Assembly (NCBI GenBank): GCA_964569425.1
Contig: CAZMVD010000020.1
Location: 1-44,526 of the forward strand
Source: JACQXM01 sp964569425
GTDB taxonomy: Bacteria > Planctomycetota > Phycisphaerae > UBA1845
Direction: 5' to 3'
DNA: 44,526 nucleotides
The translations under genes and the position numbers were made by a program. The notes beneath the pieces were generated by a model. It was given only the letters and a program-made list of their open reading frames with translations, did not search any database and had not been told where the DNA came from. Positions 35,570 to 43,811 of this stretch are shown piece by piece. Within the stretch, counting starts at the first letter, position 1. Every line of letters starts with the position of its first letter.

Positions 35570-36202
35570 TCACAGGTACTCGGCGAGCACCTCACGCAGT
35601 TTCTTTCGGGCCTGGAAGACGTTCCACTTCACCAGTTCGATGCTGCACTCCAGAATTTCGGCGACTTCTTTCTGCGGCATTCCCTCCACGCTGAAGAGGA
35701 TCAATGCCAGTCGTTGCTTGTCGGGAAGCGCTGCCATCGCATCGTTCACCAGCGTCTGCAATTCCTCCGGAAGCTGACCTTCGGCGGCGTGCCGCACTTC
35801 GGCCAGCGGACGACCGCTCAGCGGTGAACGCACCGACCCGGTCGCCTGTTCGACGTCGTCCAGCGAAGCCGCCGCACGGCTCTTTCGACCGCGGCGGAAG
35901 TTGAGCGACAGGTTGGTCACCGTTCGCATGAACCACGGACCGAAACGCCCGGCATCGTCGAGCTGCGGCAGGCTGCGGTACGCCCGCACGAACGCGTCCT
36001 GGGAGACGTCCGCTGCGTCCTCCGCGTTGTTCAGCAGCCGGAACGCCACCGACACGGCGCGACGCTGATACTGCCGCACGAGGTCCGCGAAGGCGTCCGC
36101 ATCGCCCAGTTGGGCGCGCTGGACCAGAGCGATTTCCGCCCTCCGGGATTCGTCCACGACCTCGCTCACGTCGCTCCATTCCACAACACTAGACACGCCC
36201 AC
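35570..36202 (-). CDS. ECF-type RNA polymerase sigma factor
   Basis: 210 residues of the sigma-70 family, ECF group. Region 2: ADAFADLVRQYQRRAVSVAFRL, NNAEDAADVSQDAFVRAYRSL, GPWFMRTVTNLSLNFRRGRK. Region 4: LPDKQRLALILFSVEGMPQKEVAEIL followed by VKWNVFQARKKLRE, the helix-turn-helix that reads the -35 element. It is first in an operon with a membrane anti-sigma-like protein and an STN-domain protein. Autoregulation is likely but I could not identify a promoter. Confidence 0.93.
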   Translation of the reverse strand: MGVSSVVEWSDVSEVVDESRRAEIALVQRAQLGDADAFADLVRQYQRRAVSVAFRLLNNAEDAADVSQDAFVRAYRSLPQLDDAGRFGPWFMRTVTNLSLNFRRGRKSRAAASLDDVEQATGSVRSPLSGRPLAEVRHAAEGQLPEELQTLVNDAMAALPDKQRLALILFSVEGMPQKEVAEILECSIELVKWNVFQARKKLREVLAEYL

Positions 36203-36460
36203 CCGGCAGTTCGTTAGTCTCGGTCCGAAGGGTACTTATCGTCGCCGAAGTCAGCGGAACATTGAGCCTTTCCGGTCCCTGCCCCGTGCCTTATGGGACA
36301 TCCTTTTCCGCGGTATTGTGCCCCTCAAAGCCGGAAAATGCCAAGACCCGGCGCGAAGTCGCACTGGTAAAATCGCCCTGAGAGCAAGAGAATGCCGTTT
36401 CCGCTGAATCCGGCATCTGCCGCGATTCAGAATGCGATAGCGGTAAGATCAGGAGTTCCC

Positions 36461-37318
36461 ATGCAAGTGCACCGCACGACGAATGCCGCTCGCGCCTGGG
36501 TGGGCGAACAGCAACGCTCGGGGAAACGGGTTGCGCTCGTACCCACCATGGGCGCTCTTCATCGGGGCCACATCTCGCTCGTCGAGGCGGCGCGGGCCCA
36601 ATGCGATGGCATTGCCCTGACGATCTTCGTCAACCCCACCCAGTTCGGTCCGCAGGAAGATTTCTCCAGCTACCCACGCCCGCTCGAAAAAGACCTGCAA
36701 CGCTGTGCCGACGCGGGCGTGGACGTGGTCTTCACGCCGGACGTGGAAACCATGTACCCGCCGGACAGCGCCACCACCGTCCACGTCGCGCGCCTGACGG
36801 AGGGACTCTGCGGACCCCATCGTCCCGGCCACTTCGAAGGTGTGGCGACCGTAGTGGCCAAACTGTTCCACATTCTCCCCGCCGATGCCGCCTATTTCGG
36901 AGAAAAGGACTACCAGCAGCTACAGGTCATACGCCGCATGGTGCACGACCTTCACCTGAGTATTGAGATTGTGGGCTGTCCGACGGTTCGCGAGCCCGAC
37001 GGACTGGCCTTGTCCAGCCGCAACGCGTATCTCTCCGTTGAACAGCGTCGGCAGGCGCAATCGCTGAGCCGCGCGCTGTTCAGCGCGGCCAAACAGGTGC
37101 AGAATGGCGTGCAGGATTCCACAGCGTTGGTACAGAAAATGCACGACGAGATTCTGGCTGCCGGTCCCGCCACCATCGACTACATCGCGATTGTCGATCC
37201 CGATTCCCTCGAACTGATGGCTGCCGTGGATCGTCCCGCACGCATTTGCCTGGCCGTCCGGATCGGTGCGTGCCGGTTGATCGACAACCTGGCCGTAGAC
37301 CCGACTCCGTTGCGATAG
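36461..37318 (+). CDS. panC: Pantothenate synthetase
   Basis: 285 residues from the ATG at 36461 with AGGAG 7 nt upstream; a frame from 36392 lacks such a site. Motifs: VPTMGALHRGHISLV (the HIGH-like ATP site), NPTQFGPQEDFSSYPR, VYPPDS-like VETMYPPDS, RPGHFEGVATVV, FGEKDYQQL, VREPDGLALSSRNAYLS. PanC joins pantoate and beta-alanine with ATP to make pantothenate for coenzyme A. Followed after 80 bp by lgt on the same strand. Confidence 0.96.
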   Translation: MQVHRTTNAARAWVGEQQRSGKRVALVPTMGALHRGHISLVEAARAQCDGIALTIFVNPTQFGPQEDFSSYPRPLEKDLQRCADAGVDVVFTPDVETMYPPDSATTVHVARLTEGLCGPHRPGHFEGVATVVAKLFHILPADAAYFGEKDYQQLQVIRRMVHDLHLSIEIVGCPTVREPDGLALSSRNAYLSVEQRRQAQSLSRALFSAAKQVQNGVQDSTALVQKMHDEILAAGPATIDYIAIVDPDSLELMAAVDRPARICLAVRIGACRLIDNLAVDPTPLR

Positions 37319-37398
37319 TATCATCCTCCGCGGCTCGGATCCCCGGAGACGCGCGGACTCCGGATGAACCGCCAAGGCCCAAGGATCGTTGTTTCGTC

Positions 37399-38592
37399 AT
37401 GCATCCTGATCTGTTCACCATTCCCGGATTGAACATCAACGTAAAGACCTACGGGTTTTTCCTCATGGTCGGTTTTCTGGGTGCCGTGTGGCTGGCCATG
37501 CGCCGCGCCGCCCGGGTTAAGGCGGACCCCGATCGTGTGCTCGATGCCTCGTTCTATGCGCTGTTCTTCGGGGTCGGTGGGGCGCGGCTGTTCTTCGTCG
37601 TTCACTACTGGCAGACCGATTTCGCGCACCGCCCCAACAAGCTGCTGGCCATCATCGATATTCGCCAGGGCGGGCTCGAGTTTCTCGGCGGGCTGCTCGG
37701 CGCCATGGGCGCGATCCTGGTGTTCCTCTGGGTCAAGAGACTTTCGATCCGTCTGTACATGGATGTTCTCGCCCCCGGGGCGATGTGGGGGCTGGCTTTC
37801 GGGCGGCTCGGCTGCTATTTCAACGGCTGCTGCTTCGGTGGATTGTGTGTTGCCGGTCACGCCGGTGAAGCGCCGCAATACCCCTGGGCGGCGAGGTTTC
37901 CCTACGGCAGCCCCGCTCATGTGCGCCAGTGGGAGGACCGCCTGGTCACGGTCCCGGCGGAACTCATCAACACCAAAGCGGCTCAGCCGTACTTGCTGCC
38001 CGCGACGGCGCTGTCGGTTCCCATCGAGCGTATCCAGGGGCCGCAGCGCGACGTGGAACGTCTGGAGCAGGCATTGGCCAAAGCCAAGGAGGCCAAGGCG
38101 GACGAGAAGATCGTGGAGAGCATCTCCGCGCAGCTCGCCTCGGCGAAGTCGTCGCTGGATGGGATTCGCCGTGAATATTTCGTCGACGACCTGGAGTGGG
38201 CACAGAAGTTCCCTTCGCGCGTCAATCCCAAACGTGCCACTTCCATCAGTGAGTTGCAGCGCCTCGCCGAATCGTGCACCTCGTTGCCCGTCCATCCAAC
38301 CCAGCTTTACGCCGCCACCAGTGCCGCCATCCTCACCGGCCTGCTGTCCTGCGTCTTCTATCGCCGCAAGCGGCACGGGGTGGTCATTGGCCTGCTGATC
38401 GTTCTCTACCCCATCTGCCGCGTGTTTGAGGAGATCATCCGTGCCGACAATCCCCTGGACACCGCGGGCATGACGGTTTCCCAGTTTATTTCCCTGCTCA
38501 TGTTTCTCAGCGGACTTGCGTACTTGTACGTGCTCTACCGCGTGCTGCCGGAGCGCTCCGCCAAGCTCGCCGCCACGGCGCAGCCGGGCTGA
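37399..38592 (+). CDS. lgt: Prolipoprotein diacylglyceryl transferase with internal insertion
   Basis: 397 residues from the ATG at 37399. Core Lgt motifs: NVKTYGFFLMVGFL, QGGLEFLGGLLGAMGA (90-105), GRLGCYFNGCCFGG (135-148) and HPTQLYAA (299-306). Between the third motif and HPTQ lies an insert of about 120 residues (about 170-295), including a charged helix ERLEQALAKAKEAKADEK, so the protein is about 100 residues longer than E. coli Lgt. Lgt transfers diacylglycerol from phosphatidylglycerol to the lipobox cysteine, the first step of lipoprotein maturation, and fits the lipoprotein at 4842. The insert would face the periplasm or membrane edge; its role is not known. Confidence 0.93.
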   Translation: MHPDLFTIPGLNINVKTYGFFLMVGFLGAVWLAMRRAARVKADPDRVLDASFYALFFGVGGARLFFVVHYWQTDFAHRPNKLLAIIDIRQGGLEFLGGLLGAMGAILVFLWVKRLSIRLYMDVLAPGAMWGLAFGRLGCYFNGCCFGGLCVAGHAGEAPQYPWAARFPYGSPAHVRQWEDRLVTVPAELINTKAAQPYLLPATALSVPIERIQGPQRDVERLEQALAKAKEAKADEKIVESISAQLASAKSSLDGIRREYFVDDLEWAQKFPSRVNPKRATSISELQRLAESCTSLPVHPTQLYAATSAAILTGLLSCVFYRRKRHGVVIGLLIVLYPICRVFEEIIRADNPLDTAGMTVSQFISLLMFLSGLAYLYVLYRVLPERSAKLAATAQPG

Positions 38593-38607
38593 CCGGGCGC
38601 CGGCACC

Positions 38608-38646
38608 ATGGCGCGTGGGCCTGCCTATCTGGCTGGTTCGCGCCAT
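38608..38646. terminator. Inverted repeat between convergent lgt and ygfZ-like genes
   Basis: ATGGCGCG (38608-38615) pairs with CGCGCCAT (38639-38646) across a 23-nt loop, followed on the plus side by GAGGGATTATT. No clean T run, so a bidirectional terminator is possible but not proven. Confidence 0.35.
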
Positions 38647-38691
38647 GAGGGATTATTCCCCCCAAAGGCAATGACCCGCGCGCGATACATC

Positions 38692-39690
38692 TTACGCTAC
38701 ACGATTCACAAACGGCAATTCCACCACCCGTGCGGGAAGCGCGCCGCGGGGCGAGGCAGCCAGCAGTGGCGTTCCCGCGGCGGCAAAGTTCGTGCGCACG
38801 TAACCCAGCCCGATGCGTGTCTGCAGTGACATAGAGTAACAAGTACTTGTCAGCGTTCCCGCCGGCGCACCATCGGCCGTACGCAATTCGCTCGGCGCCG
38901 GGGGCAATTCGGCGCCCTCCAATTGAACGCCCACCAGTTGCCGGGCAACCACCTGCCGTGAGCGCATCCGTTCGACCACTTCCTGACCCAGGTAGCACCC
39001 CTTCTGGAAACTCACGGCGCGTTCAAGCTGCCGCGTTTCCGCAGGCAGGTATTCCTCGGTAATTTCCCGACCCGGCCAGGGAACCCCTGCCTCGATGCGC
39101 CGCACCTCCACCGCCGCGGCGCTCGCGGTCCGGATGTCGGTGAACATCTTGAGTACCTCTTCGGCGTGGTCACCAGCGAAGAACAAGTCGAACGCCGGCA
39201 CCCCCGGAAAATCGGTTCGGGCTACCGTCACCGGCCGGCTCCCCAGGGCCACGTCCACGTGGCCCATCACCGGCAGGTGCGCCGCGTGGTTCAACCCCCG
39301 GCCGACGAGAACCTCCGCCGCCCGCGGGCCGGCTAGTGCCAGGCGTTTGACATGATCTGCCCGCGATGTGATTTGCACGTCTTCGGTGATGACATACTTG
39401 TGGAAATGCTGCAGGGCGGTGCAGAGGAAGGAGCAGTCCAGATCCACCCATAGCACGTCCGCGCGTGCGAAAACGTTCAGGTCGAACAGGATGCGCCCCT
39501 TGACGTTGAGGGCGAAGGCGTATTGGCCGTCGCCGCACCCGAGCGCCTTGATCTGGTGGGTGGTCAGGTTGTGCAGCCCGGTCGCCCGATCCCGCCCGGC
39601 GATCTCGACCAGCGCGCGATCGCCGCGCTCGATCAACGCCTTGTCCTTCACGAGCGCGTCGTAATCCAGCGCAAGTTCGCCTTGGTCCAT
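38692..39690 (-). CDS. YgfZ/GcvT-like folate-binding protein
   Basis: 332 residues from the ATG at 39690, which has AAGGGATGG upstream; another ATG lies 24 bp earlier. The YgfZ signature appears as FQKGCYLGQEVVERMRSR, and the GcvT fold is seen in IAGRDRATGLHNLTTHQIK and EEYLPAETRQLERAV. YgfZ-type proteins bind tetrahydrofolate and help iron-sulfur enzymes such as MiaB and some radical SAM proteins; a radical SAM gene lies about 10 kb away but not adjacent. It is not the glycine-cleavage T protein, since the KGCxxGQE motif is specific to YgfZ. Confidence 0.85.
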   Translation of the reverse strand: MDQGELALDYDALVKDKALIERGDRALVEIAGRDRATGLHNLTTHQIKALGCGDGQYAFALNVKGRILFDLNVFARADVLWVDLDCSFLCTALQHFHKYVITEDVQITSRADHVKRLALAGPRAAEVLVGRGLNHAAHLPVMGHVDVALGSRPVTVARTDFPGVPAFDLFFAGDHAEEVLKMFTDIRTASAAAVEVRRIEAGVPWPGREITEEYLPAETRQLERAVSFQKGCYLGQEVVERMRSRQVVARQLVGVQLEGAELPPAPSELRTADGAPAGTLTSTCYSMSLQTRIGLGYVRTNFAAAGTPLLAASPRGALPARVVELPFVNRVA

Positions 39691-39892
39691 CGTTTGGCCA
39701 TCCCTTCGCGACATTCCAGGGTCCGCGATTCCCGCATACCCACCATACGAACGCGCCGGAGTTGGTGCAATCGGAATGAACGGCCCGCGTTGAAAGAAAC
39801 CGGCGGATTAGAATCGACGGGACCGGAATTGGCCGGTACGATCGGGTGGTCGGGCACTGAGAGGGTTGTCATTTCCGAGAGGGTGAGGAATC

Positions 39893-40591
39893 ATGGAGCA
39901 GCCGGTGGTTATCATCACGGGTGGCGGCAGGGGGATCGGCCGGGCGATCGCGCAACGTTTCGGACGCGACGGGGCGGCGGTGGTGGTGGCGGCGCGGTCG
40001 GCCTCCGAGCTGGAACAGACCCGGGCAAGCGTGGCGGCGCTCGGCGGCCAATGCTTCGTACGTGTTACCGATGTAGCAGACGTCGATGATCTTCAGGGGC
40101 TGGTGGAGGAGTCACGCGCGCTCTTTTCGCGGATCGACGTGCTGGTCAACTGTGCGGGCGTGGCGCCGCACTGTGCGTTGGAAGAGTTGAACGAGGAACT
40201 ATTTGACGTGATCCAGGCCGTCAACGTAAAGGCGGTGTACGCGGGCTGCCGGGCGGTCTGGCCCGTGATGCGCGCCCAGAAGGGGGGCGTGATCGTCAAC
40301 ATCTCATCCATCGCTTCCGTCGATCCCTTTCCCGGCTTCGCCGCCTATGGCGCCGCCAAGGCGTGGGTCAACACCTGGACAAAGGCGTTGGCGGAAGAAG
40401 GGCGCGCGCTGGGGATACGGGTGTATGCCGTGGCGCCCGGGGCGGTGGAGACCAGGATGCTGCGCGATGCGTTCCCCGGTTTTCCGGCCGACCAGACGTT
40501 GGCGGCGGAGGAGGTGGCCGAGGTCGTGCACGCGCTCGCCCAGCCGGCGTGCCGCTCCGCCACGGGGCAAACGGTTTTTGTCCGAAAGTAA
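39893..40591 (+). CDS. Short-chain dehydrogenase/reductase (FabG-like)
   Basis: 232 residues. Rossmann motif TGGGRGIG (9-16), NCAGVAP near residue 85, catalytic Ser in NISSIAS and YGAAK (Tyr-x3-Lys) near 155, and PGAVETRM. It has all residues of an active classical SDR using NAD(P)H. Similarity in style is to 3-oxoacyl-ACP reductases, but specificity cannot be told. A ribosome site GAGGGTGAGG precedes the ATG. The next gene starts 45 bp downstream and is probably co-transcribed. Confidence 0.9.
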   Translation: MEQPVVIITGGGRGIGRAIAQRFGRDGAAVVVAARSASELEQTRASVAALGGQCFVRVTDVADVDDLQGLVEESRALFSRIDVLVNCAGVAPHCALEELNEELFDVIQAVNVKAVYAGCRAVWPVMRAQKGGVIVNISSIASVDPFPGFAAYGAAKAWVNTWTKALAEEGRALGIRVYAVAPGAVETRMLRDAFPGFPADQTLAAEEVAEVVHALAQPACRSATGQTVFVRK

Positions 40592-40635
40592 GGTTTGTCG
40601 ATCCGCGGCATCGCGGCAGGAGCAGGAGCTAGAGC

Positions 40636-40986
40636 ATGTTCGGACCCATTTACCGGAGCTTGCAGGACCCCATGGCGGCGCGCGAGGCGGCGGAGGCGGG
40701 GAGCGTGGCGCGGACGGCGCGGCGCAATGTCGACCAACTGGAAGCCAAGCTGGAGCGTGCGCTGCTGGCGTGCGAGGCATTATGGACCATCGTGCGCGAC
40801 AAACTGGGGGTGAGCGACGTCGACCTGGTCCAGCGGATCAACGAGTTGGACCTCACCGACGGCGAACTGGACGGGAAAGTGCGCCGCGGGGCGGTGTCGT
40901 GTCCGCAGTGTGCCCGCCCCATCGCCCGGCGGTTTCCCAAGTGCATGTACTGCGGCCAGCCGGTGGTCCACGATCCCTTTGCCTGA
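40636..40986 (+). CDS. Small protein with helical N-terminus and C-terminal zinc ribbon
   Basis: 116 residues. An N-terminal helix likely to form a coiled coil (ARRNVDQLEAKLERALLACEALWTIVRDKLG, about 29-59) is followed by CPQC-x(n)-CMYC (about 88-104), a treble of paired cysteines forming a zinc ribbon, and a short tail. Preceded by GGAGC close to the ATG, 45 bp after the SDR gene. I do not recognise a characterised homologue. Layout suggests a zinc-binding adaptor or nucleic-acid-binding subunit, by inference only. Confidence 0.75.
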   Translation: MFGPIYRSLQDPMAAREAAEAGSVARTARRNVDQLEAKLERALLACEALWTIVRDKLGVSDVDLVQRINELDLTDGELDGKVRRGAVSCPQCARPIARRFPKCMYCGQPVVHDPFA

Positions 40987-41045
40987 TTTCCTTGCCGCCA
41001 CGGTCTGCCGCTTGGGAAACGTCAGGACCGGGACCGCGCCCGGAA

Positions 41046-41062
41046 CCGGTTTCACAAACCGG
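41046..41062. other. Hairpin between convergent genes
   Basis: CCGGTTT (41046-41052), loop CAC, AAACCGG (41056-41062). No T run follows on either strand; it may still help end transcripts from 40986 and 41132. Confidence 0.3.
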
Positions 41063-41131
41063 CTGATTAGGCGTGCTTCTGCCCCGGCAGACCCGAGCGC
41101 TTTGCCCTGCATCCAAAGCGCGAGGACGATT

Positions 41132-41704
41132 CTATGCCTGCTGTGATGGTGTCAGACCGATGTCGCCGGCAATCGGCTGGAGCGCGGCAATACAATTAGC
41201 GATGTGCGTGTCGAGCGGTAGTTGCAGCAAGGCGGCGCCGTCGTGAATGTCCTCCCGCGAGACCGCGGCCGCAAACGATTTCTGCTTGAGTTTCTTGATG
41301 ACGCTTCTGGGCTCCAAGCCCAGGAGTCGCTCGGGGCGGACAAGAGCGCAGGCATAGAGGAAGCCGCACAGTTCGTCGCAGGCGAAAAGGGCGCAGCGTA
41401 TCGGTCGATCGCGCGGGAACTCGTCGAGGTTCCAGGGCACGTGCGAAAGGATCGCGCCGACGACTTCTTCATCACAGCCGCCCGCCCGCAGAATTGCCGC
41501 CCCTTCGCGGGTGTGTTGCGGCGGGGTGGGCCAGCGCTCGTAGTCGAAGTCGTGCAGCAGGCCCGCGAGCCCCCACTGTTCCACGTCGCCGCCGCATTGA
41601 ACCGCGTAATAGCGCATCGCCGCCTCCACGCACTGGCCGTGGCGAACCAGGGCGACGTTGGTGGTATACTCGTTGAGCAGCGTCCATCCTTGTACACGAT
41701 CCAT
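41132..41704 (-). CDS. HD-domain phosphohydrolase
   Basis: 190 residues from an ATG at 41704 with GGAAGAG 9 nt upstream. His22 (RHGQCVEAAM), the HD doublet in AGLLHDFDYE (His51-Asp52) and further histidines in PQHTREGAAI and AILSHVPW give the metal site of the HD superfamily. Members hydrolyse phosphate esters such as nucleotides or cyclic nucleotides. The protein lacks a GYP motif, so it is not a c-di-GMP HD-GYP enzyme. It is divergent from the APH-like kinase gene. Confidence 0.85.
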   Translation of the reverse strand: MDRVQGWTLLNEYTTNVALVRHGQCVEAAMRYYAVQCGGDVEQWGLAGLLHDFDYERWPTPPQHTREGAAILRAGGCDEEVVGAILSHVPWNLDEFPRDRPIRCALFACDELCGFLYACALVRPERLLGLEPRSVIKKLKQKSFAAAVSREDIHDGAALLQLPLDTHIANCIAALQPIAGDIGLTPSQQA

Positions 41705-41819
41705 CGCGGGCATCTCTTCCGTCAGGCCACCGATTGTTTTTGACCCAGCAAACTCGGGGGATAAGATCGTATGGTACGGTGTGGGCACCAAGTCCGCCAA
41801 CGGCGTAGGGGATTCAGCG

Positions 41820-42884
41820 TTGTCCGAACACGCGTCATTCGATGCAGCCGAACTGGCGGTCGTGCTCAGCCACTACGACCTCGGCGTGATCGAGTCGGTC
41901 ACCGAGTTTCCGCGCGGCTCGCGCCGCAGCCCCAAGGTGGGCATCGTTTGCGAGCGGGGCAAGTTTCTGCTCAAGCGACGCGACGCGCAGCGCGCCAACC
42001 CCGACCGCGTGCGCTTTGCCCATCGCGTACAGCAGCGCCTGGCGGCCGAGGGGTTCCCCGTGGCGCGGCTGATTCAGCAACGCAACCACCGGGATACATA
42101 CCTGCAACTTCGCGAGCACGTGTATGAACTGTTTGAGTTTGTCCCCGCACAGGCCTATCGGCGCTCCACCGCAGAAACCAATGACGCGGGGTTCACGTTG
42201 GCGCGGTTTCACGGAGCCATGCGCGGCTTCTTGACCCCCGCCTCGCTGCCCACGCCGCGCGGCGACTACCACGACGCGGAGGCGGCGCGCGAGGGGCTGC
42301 ACCGCATCGGCACCACGCTCAGCGCCCACGACAGCTTCACCGGCGACGACGCGGCGCTGGCCGCGCTGACGCAGGTTCTGTTGAACGCGTACGACAACGC
42401 GGCCGACGCCGCCATCTCCGTCGGATTCGAGGGGGCGCCGGAAGCGATCATCCATTCCGACTGGCACCCGGGAAATCTCCTGTTTCGACGTGATCGCGTG
42501 GCGGCAGTGCTCGATTACGACGCGGTGCGCGGGTCGCGGCGGATCATCGACGTGGCCAACGGCGCACTGCAATTCTCAATCATTGCCGGCGGTGATCCCT
42601 CGACGTGGCCGGACCATCTGGACGAAGAGCGGTACCGCGCGTTTCTCGCAGGATACGAATCGCTGCACGTGCTCACCGAGGAGGAATGGGCGTGCCTGCC
42701 GCACCTGATGGCGGAAGCGCTGATCGCCGAGTGTGTGGTGCCGATTCAGGCGACCGGTTCGGTGGGTCCCTGGGCCGGCTATCGGGTGCTCCAGATGGTC
42801 AGGCGAAAACTCGCCTGGATCGGCGAAAACGCGGAACGGCTCCGCGATCGCGCGGCGGCGCAGAGCACCGACCGCGTTTCTTGA
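41820..42884 (+). CDS. Aminoglycoside-phosphotransferase-family kinase
   Basis: 354 residues if started at TTG 41820, which has AGGGG 8 nt upstream; an in-frame GTG at 41784 and an open extension to 41658 overlapping the divergent HD gene are less likely. The catalytic loop IIHSDWHPGNLLF and metal-binding VAAVLDYD are the APH family Brenner and DFG-like motifs; FLLKRRDAQ carries the ATP-binding lysine. Such enzymes phosphorylate small molecules (homoserine, choline, sugars or aminoglycosides). No resistance role is implied; chromosomal APH-fold kinases are usually metabolic. Confidence 0.82.
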   Translation: MSEHASFDAAELAVVLSHYDLGVIESVTEFPRGSRRSPKVGIVCERGKFLLKRRDAQRANPDRVRFAHRVQQRLAAEGFPVARLIQQRNHRDTYLQLREHVYELFEFVPAQAYRRSTAETNDAGFTLARFHGAMRGFLTPASLPTPRGDYHDAEAAREGLHRIGTTLSAHDSFTGDDAALAALTQVLLNAYDNAADAAISVGFEGAPEAIIHSDWHPGNLLFRRDRVAAVLDYDAVRGSRRIIDVANGALQFSIIAGGDPSTWPDHLDEERYRAFLAGYESLHVLTEEEWACLPHLMAEALIAECVVPIQATGSVGPWAGYRVLQMVRRKLAWIGENAERLRDRAAAQSTDRVS

Positions 42885-43207
42885 GCGACCCGATTGGCAC
42901 GTCCGGCATGTGCCTTGACGGAATCGAGTCGGGCTCTGTTTAGGGCCGTGCACCGCATGGAGCCGCGAGCCGTTACGAGCCGCGGGCTTCAGCCCGCGCG
43001 GAGGTTCCGCGATCGACTGCGCCGCTACCTGCCGCGAGCGCAAAGCCAGCGGTCGCTTGCCATCAACCCTGCCCGCATCTTCCGTCCAACATCGCGATTC
43101 TGGCTTGGAATCGCCTTTCCGCCGAATCCGTCACGGACCTCGTGAGGGGTCGCATTGGCTGGCTACCTTCGCCCGGTCATGCTATTGTCGTTGGCTACGG
43201 CGTCGGG
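42885..43207. other. Intergenic region with REP-like hairpin and tRNA-Pro promoter area
   Basis: 323 bp. It holds the inverted copy of the GCGGGC hairpin family at 42977-42997. A TTGGCT (43155-43160) with TGCTAT downstream could be the tRNA-Pro promoter but spacing is poor. No gene seen. Confidence 0.4.
42977..42997 (-). repeat. REP-like hairpin, copy 3 (intergenic, inverted)
   Basis: Read on the minus strand: GCGGGC-TGAA-GCCCGC followed by GGCTCG, the same family as 20505-20528 and 20916-20938. A further GAGCC/GGCTC pairing lies beside it. Confidence 0.7.
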
Positions 43208-43281
43208 CGGGGCGTGGCGCAGCCTGGTAGCGCGCCTGCTTTGGGAGCAGGAGGCCGCGGGTTCGAATCCCGCCGCCCCGA
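43208..43281 (+). tRNA. tRNA-Pro (anticodon TGG)
   Basis: 74-nt cloverleaf: acceptor CGGGGCG/CGCCCCG, D arm GCGC, anticodon arm CCTGC-TTTGGGA-GCAGG giving TGG, T arm GCGGG-TTCGAAT-CCCGC, discriminator A. CCA not encoded. A 7-bp hairpin follows at 43286. Confidence 0.97.
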
Positions 43282-43285
43282 TTCT

Positions 43286-43305
43286 GAGCGGCTTTCGGGC
43301 CGCTC
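43286..43305 (+). terminator. Hairpin after tRNA-Pro
   Basis: GAGCGGC (43286-43292) pairs with GCCGCTC (43299-43305). Followed by AAAAT rather than T, so a weak terminator call. Confidence 0.35.
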
Positions 43306-43328
43306 AAAATCGAGAGCAGGTGAGGGGA

Positions 43329-43418
43329 GAAAGTAGAGAAGGTAGCATCCCCGCTTGCCGGACGAGGGAGCGCCCCGGCGGCGATGACGCTCTCTCCTGC
43401 GGTCTTCTTTCTACTTTC
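43329..43418. repeat. Purine/pyrimidine inverted repeat flanking a 60-bp spacer
   Basis: GAAAGTAGAGAAG (43329-43341) is nearly complementary to CTTCTTTCTACTTTC (43404-43418). The two arms frame a short spacer directly upstream of the four-helix-bundle fragment. Role unknown. Confidence 0.35.
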
Positions 43419-43443
43419 TTATCTCTCCCGGTATGATCCGGCC

Positions 43444-43518
43444 ATGCCGTTCGCCTTCGAGAAGCTGGAGGTCTACCAGAAGGCCGTGGACCTCGCCGAC
43501 GAGATCGCGGCGAAGTAG
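43444..43518 (+). pseudogene. Truncated four-helix-bundle (S23/IVS-type) protein gene
   Basis: ATG at 43444 reads MPFAFEKLEVYQKAVDLADE then IAAK and stops. This is the recognisable start of the about 120-residue four-helix-bundle proteins often encoded in rRNA intervening sequences or scattered in planctomycete genomes. The stop TAG (43516-43518) belongs to a GTAG-headed hairpin (43515-43538), and none of the remaining gene follows. The gene was apparently cut by that element. Confidence 0.7.
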
Positions 43519-43538
43519 GGCAGGTGCTTGCACCTGCC
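43515..43538 (+). repeat. REP-like element: GTAG plus near-perfect hairpin
   Basis: GTAG (43515-43518) is followed by GGCAGGTGC, TT loop, GCACCTGCC (43519-43538). GTAG next to an imperfect palindrome is the hallmark of REP sequences handled by RAYT-type TnpA-REP enzymes. It supplies the stop codon of the truncated gene. Confidence 0.6.
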
Positions 43539-43731
43539 GGCACCAATATCGCCCTGTCCCTGGCGACGGTCGGGCATCTTGATTTTTCATGTAATGCAGC
43601 CGAAGTCAGGTACATACTCCCGCCTTGCAACCGGACCACGCCGCGGGGCGGGTGGCCTTCGGCGGCTGGGGCAATCCGCGCTTCGACAACCTCAAGATCG
43701 GCTACGATAATAACGCGGACGACGATATGGA

Positions 43732-43811
43732 CCCTTGACTCGTCGCGTGCCACGTAAGTGGCACTGTCGCCACGGCGACGGCGTGCAGAGCACGCGGCGA
43801 CGTGTCAAGGG
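43732..43811 (+). mobile_element. Three-arm palindromic element A (80 bp)
   Basis: Bounded by CCCTTGAC (43732-43739) and GTCAAGGG (43804-43811). Inside are three hairpins: GTGCCAC-gtaa-GTGGCAC, GTCGCC-ac-GGCGAC, GCGTGC-aga-GCACGC, and the outer stem extends by CGTCGC/GCGACG. It brings a TGA into the RHS frame. Confidence 0.85.

Noticed and set aside
37321..38646. A 441-codon minus-strand open frame
   Set aside because: Antisense shadow of lgt; no motif, no ribosome site.
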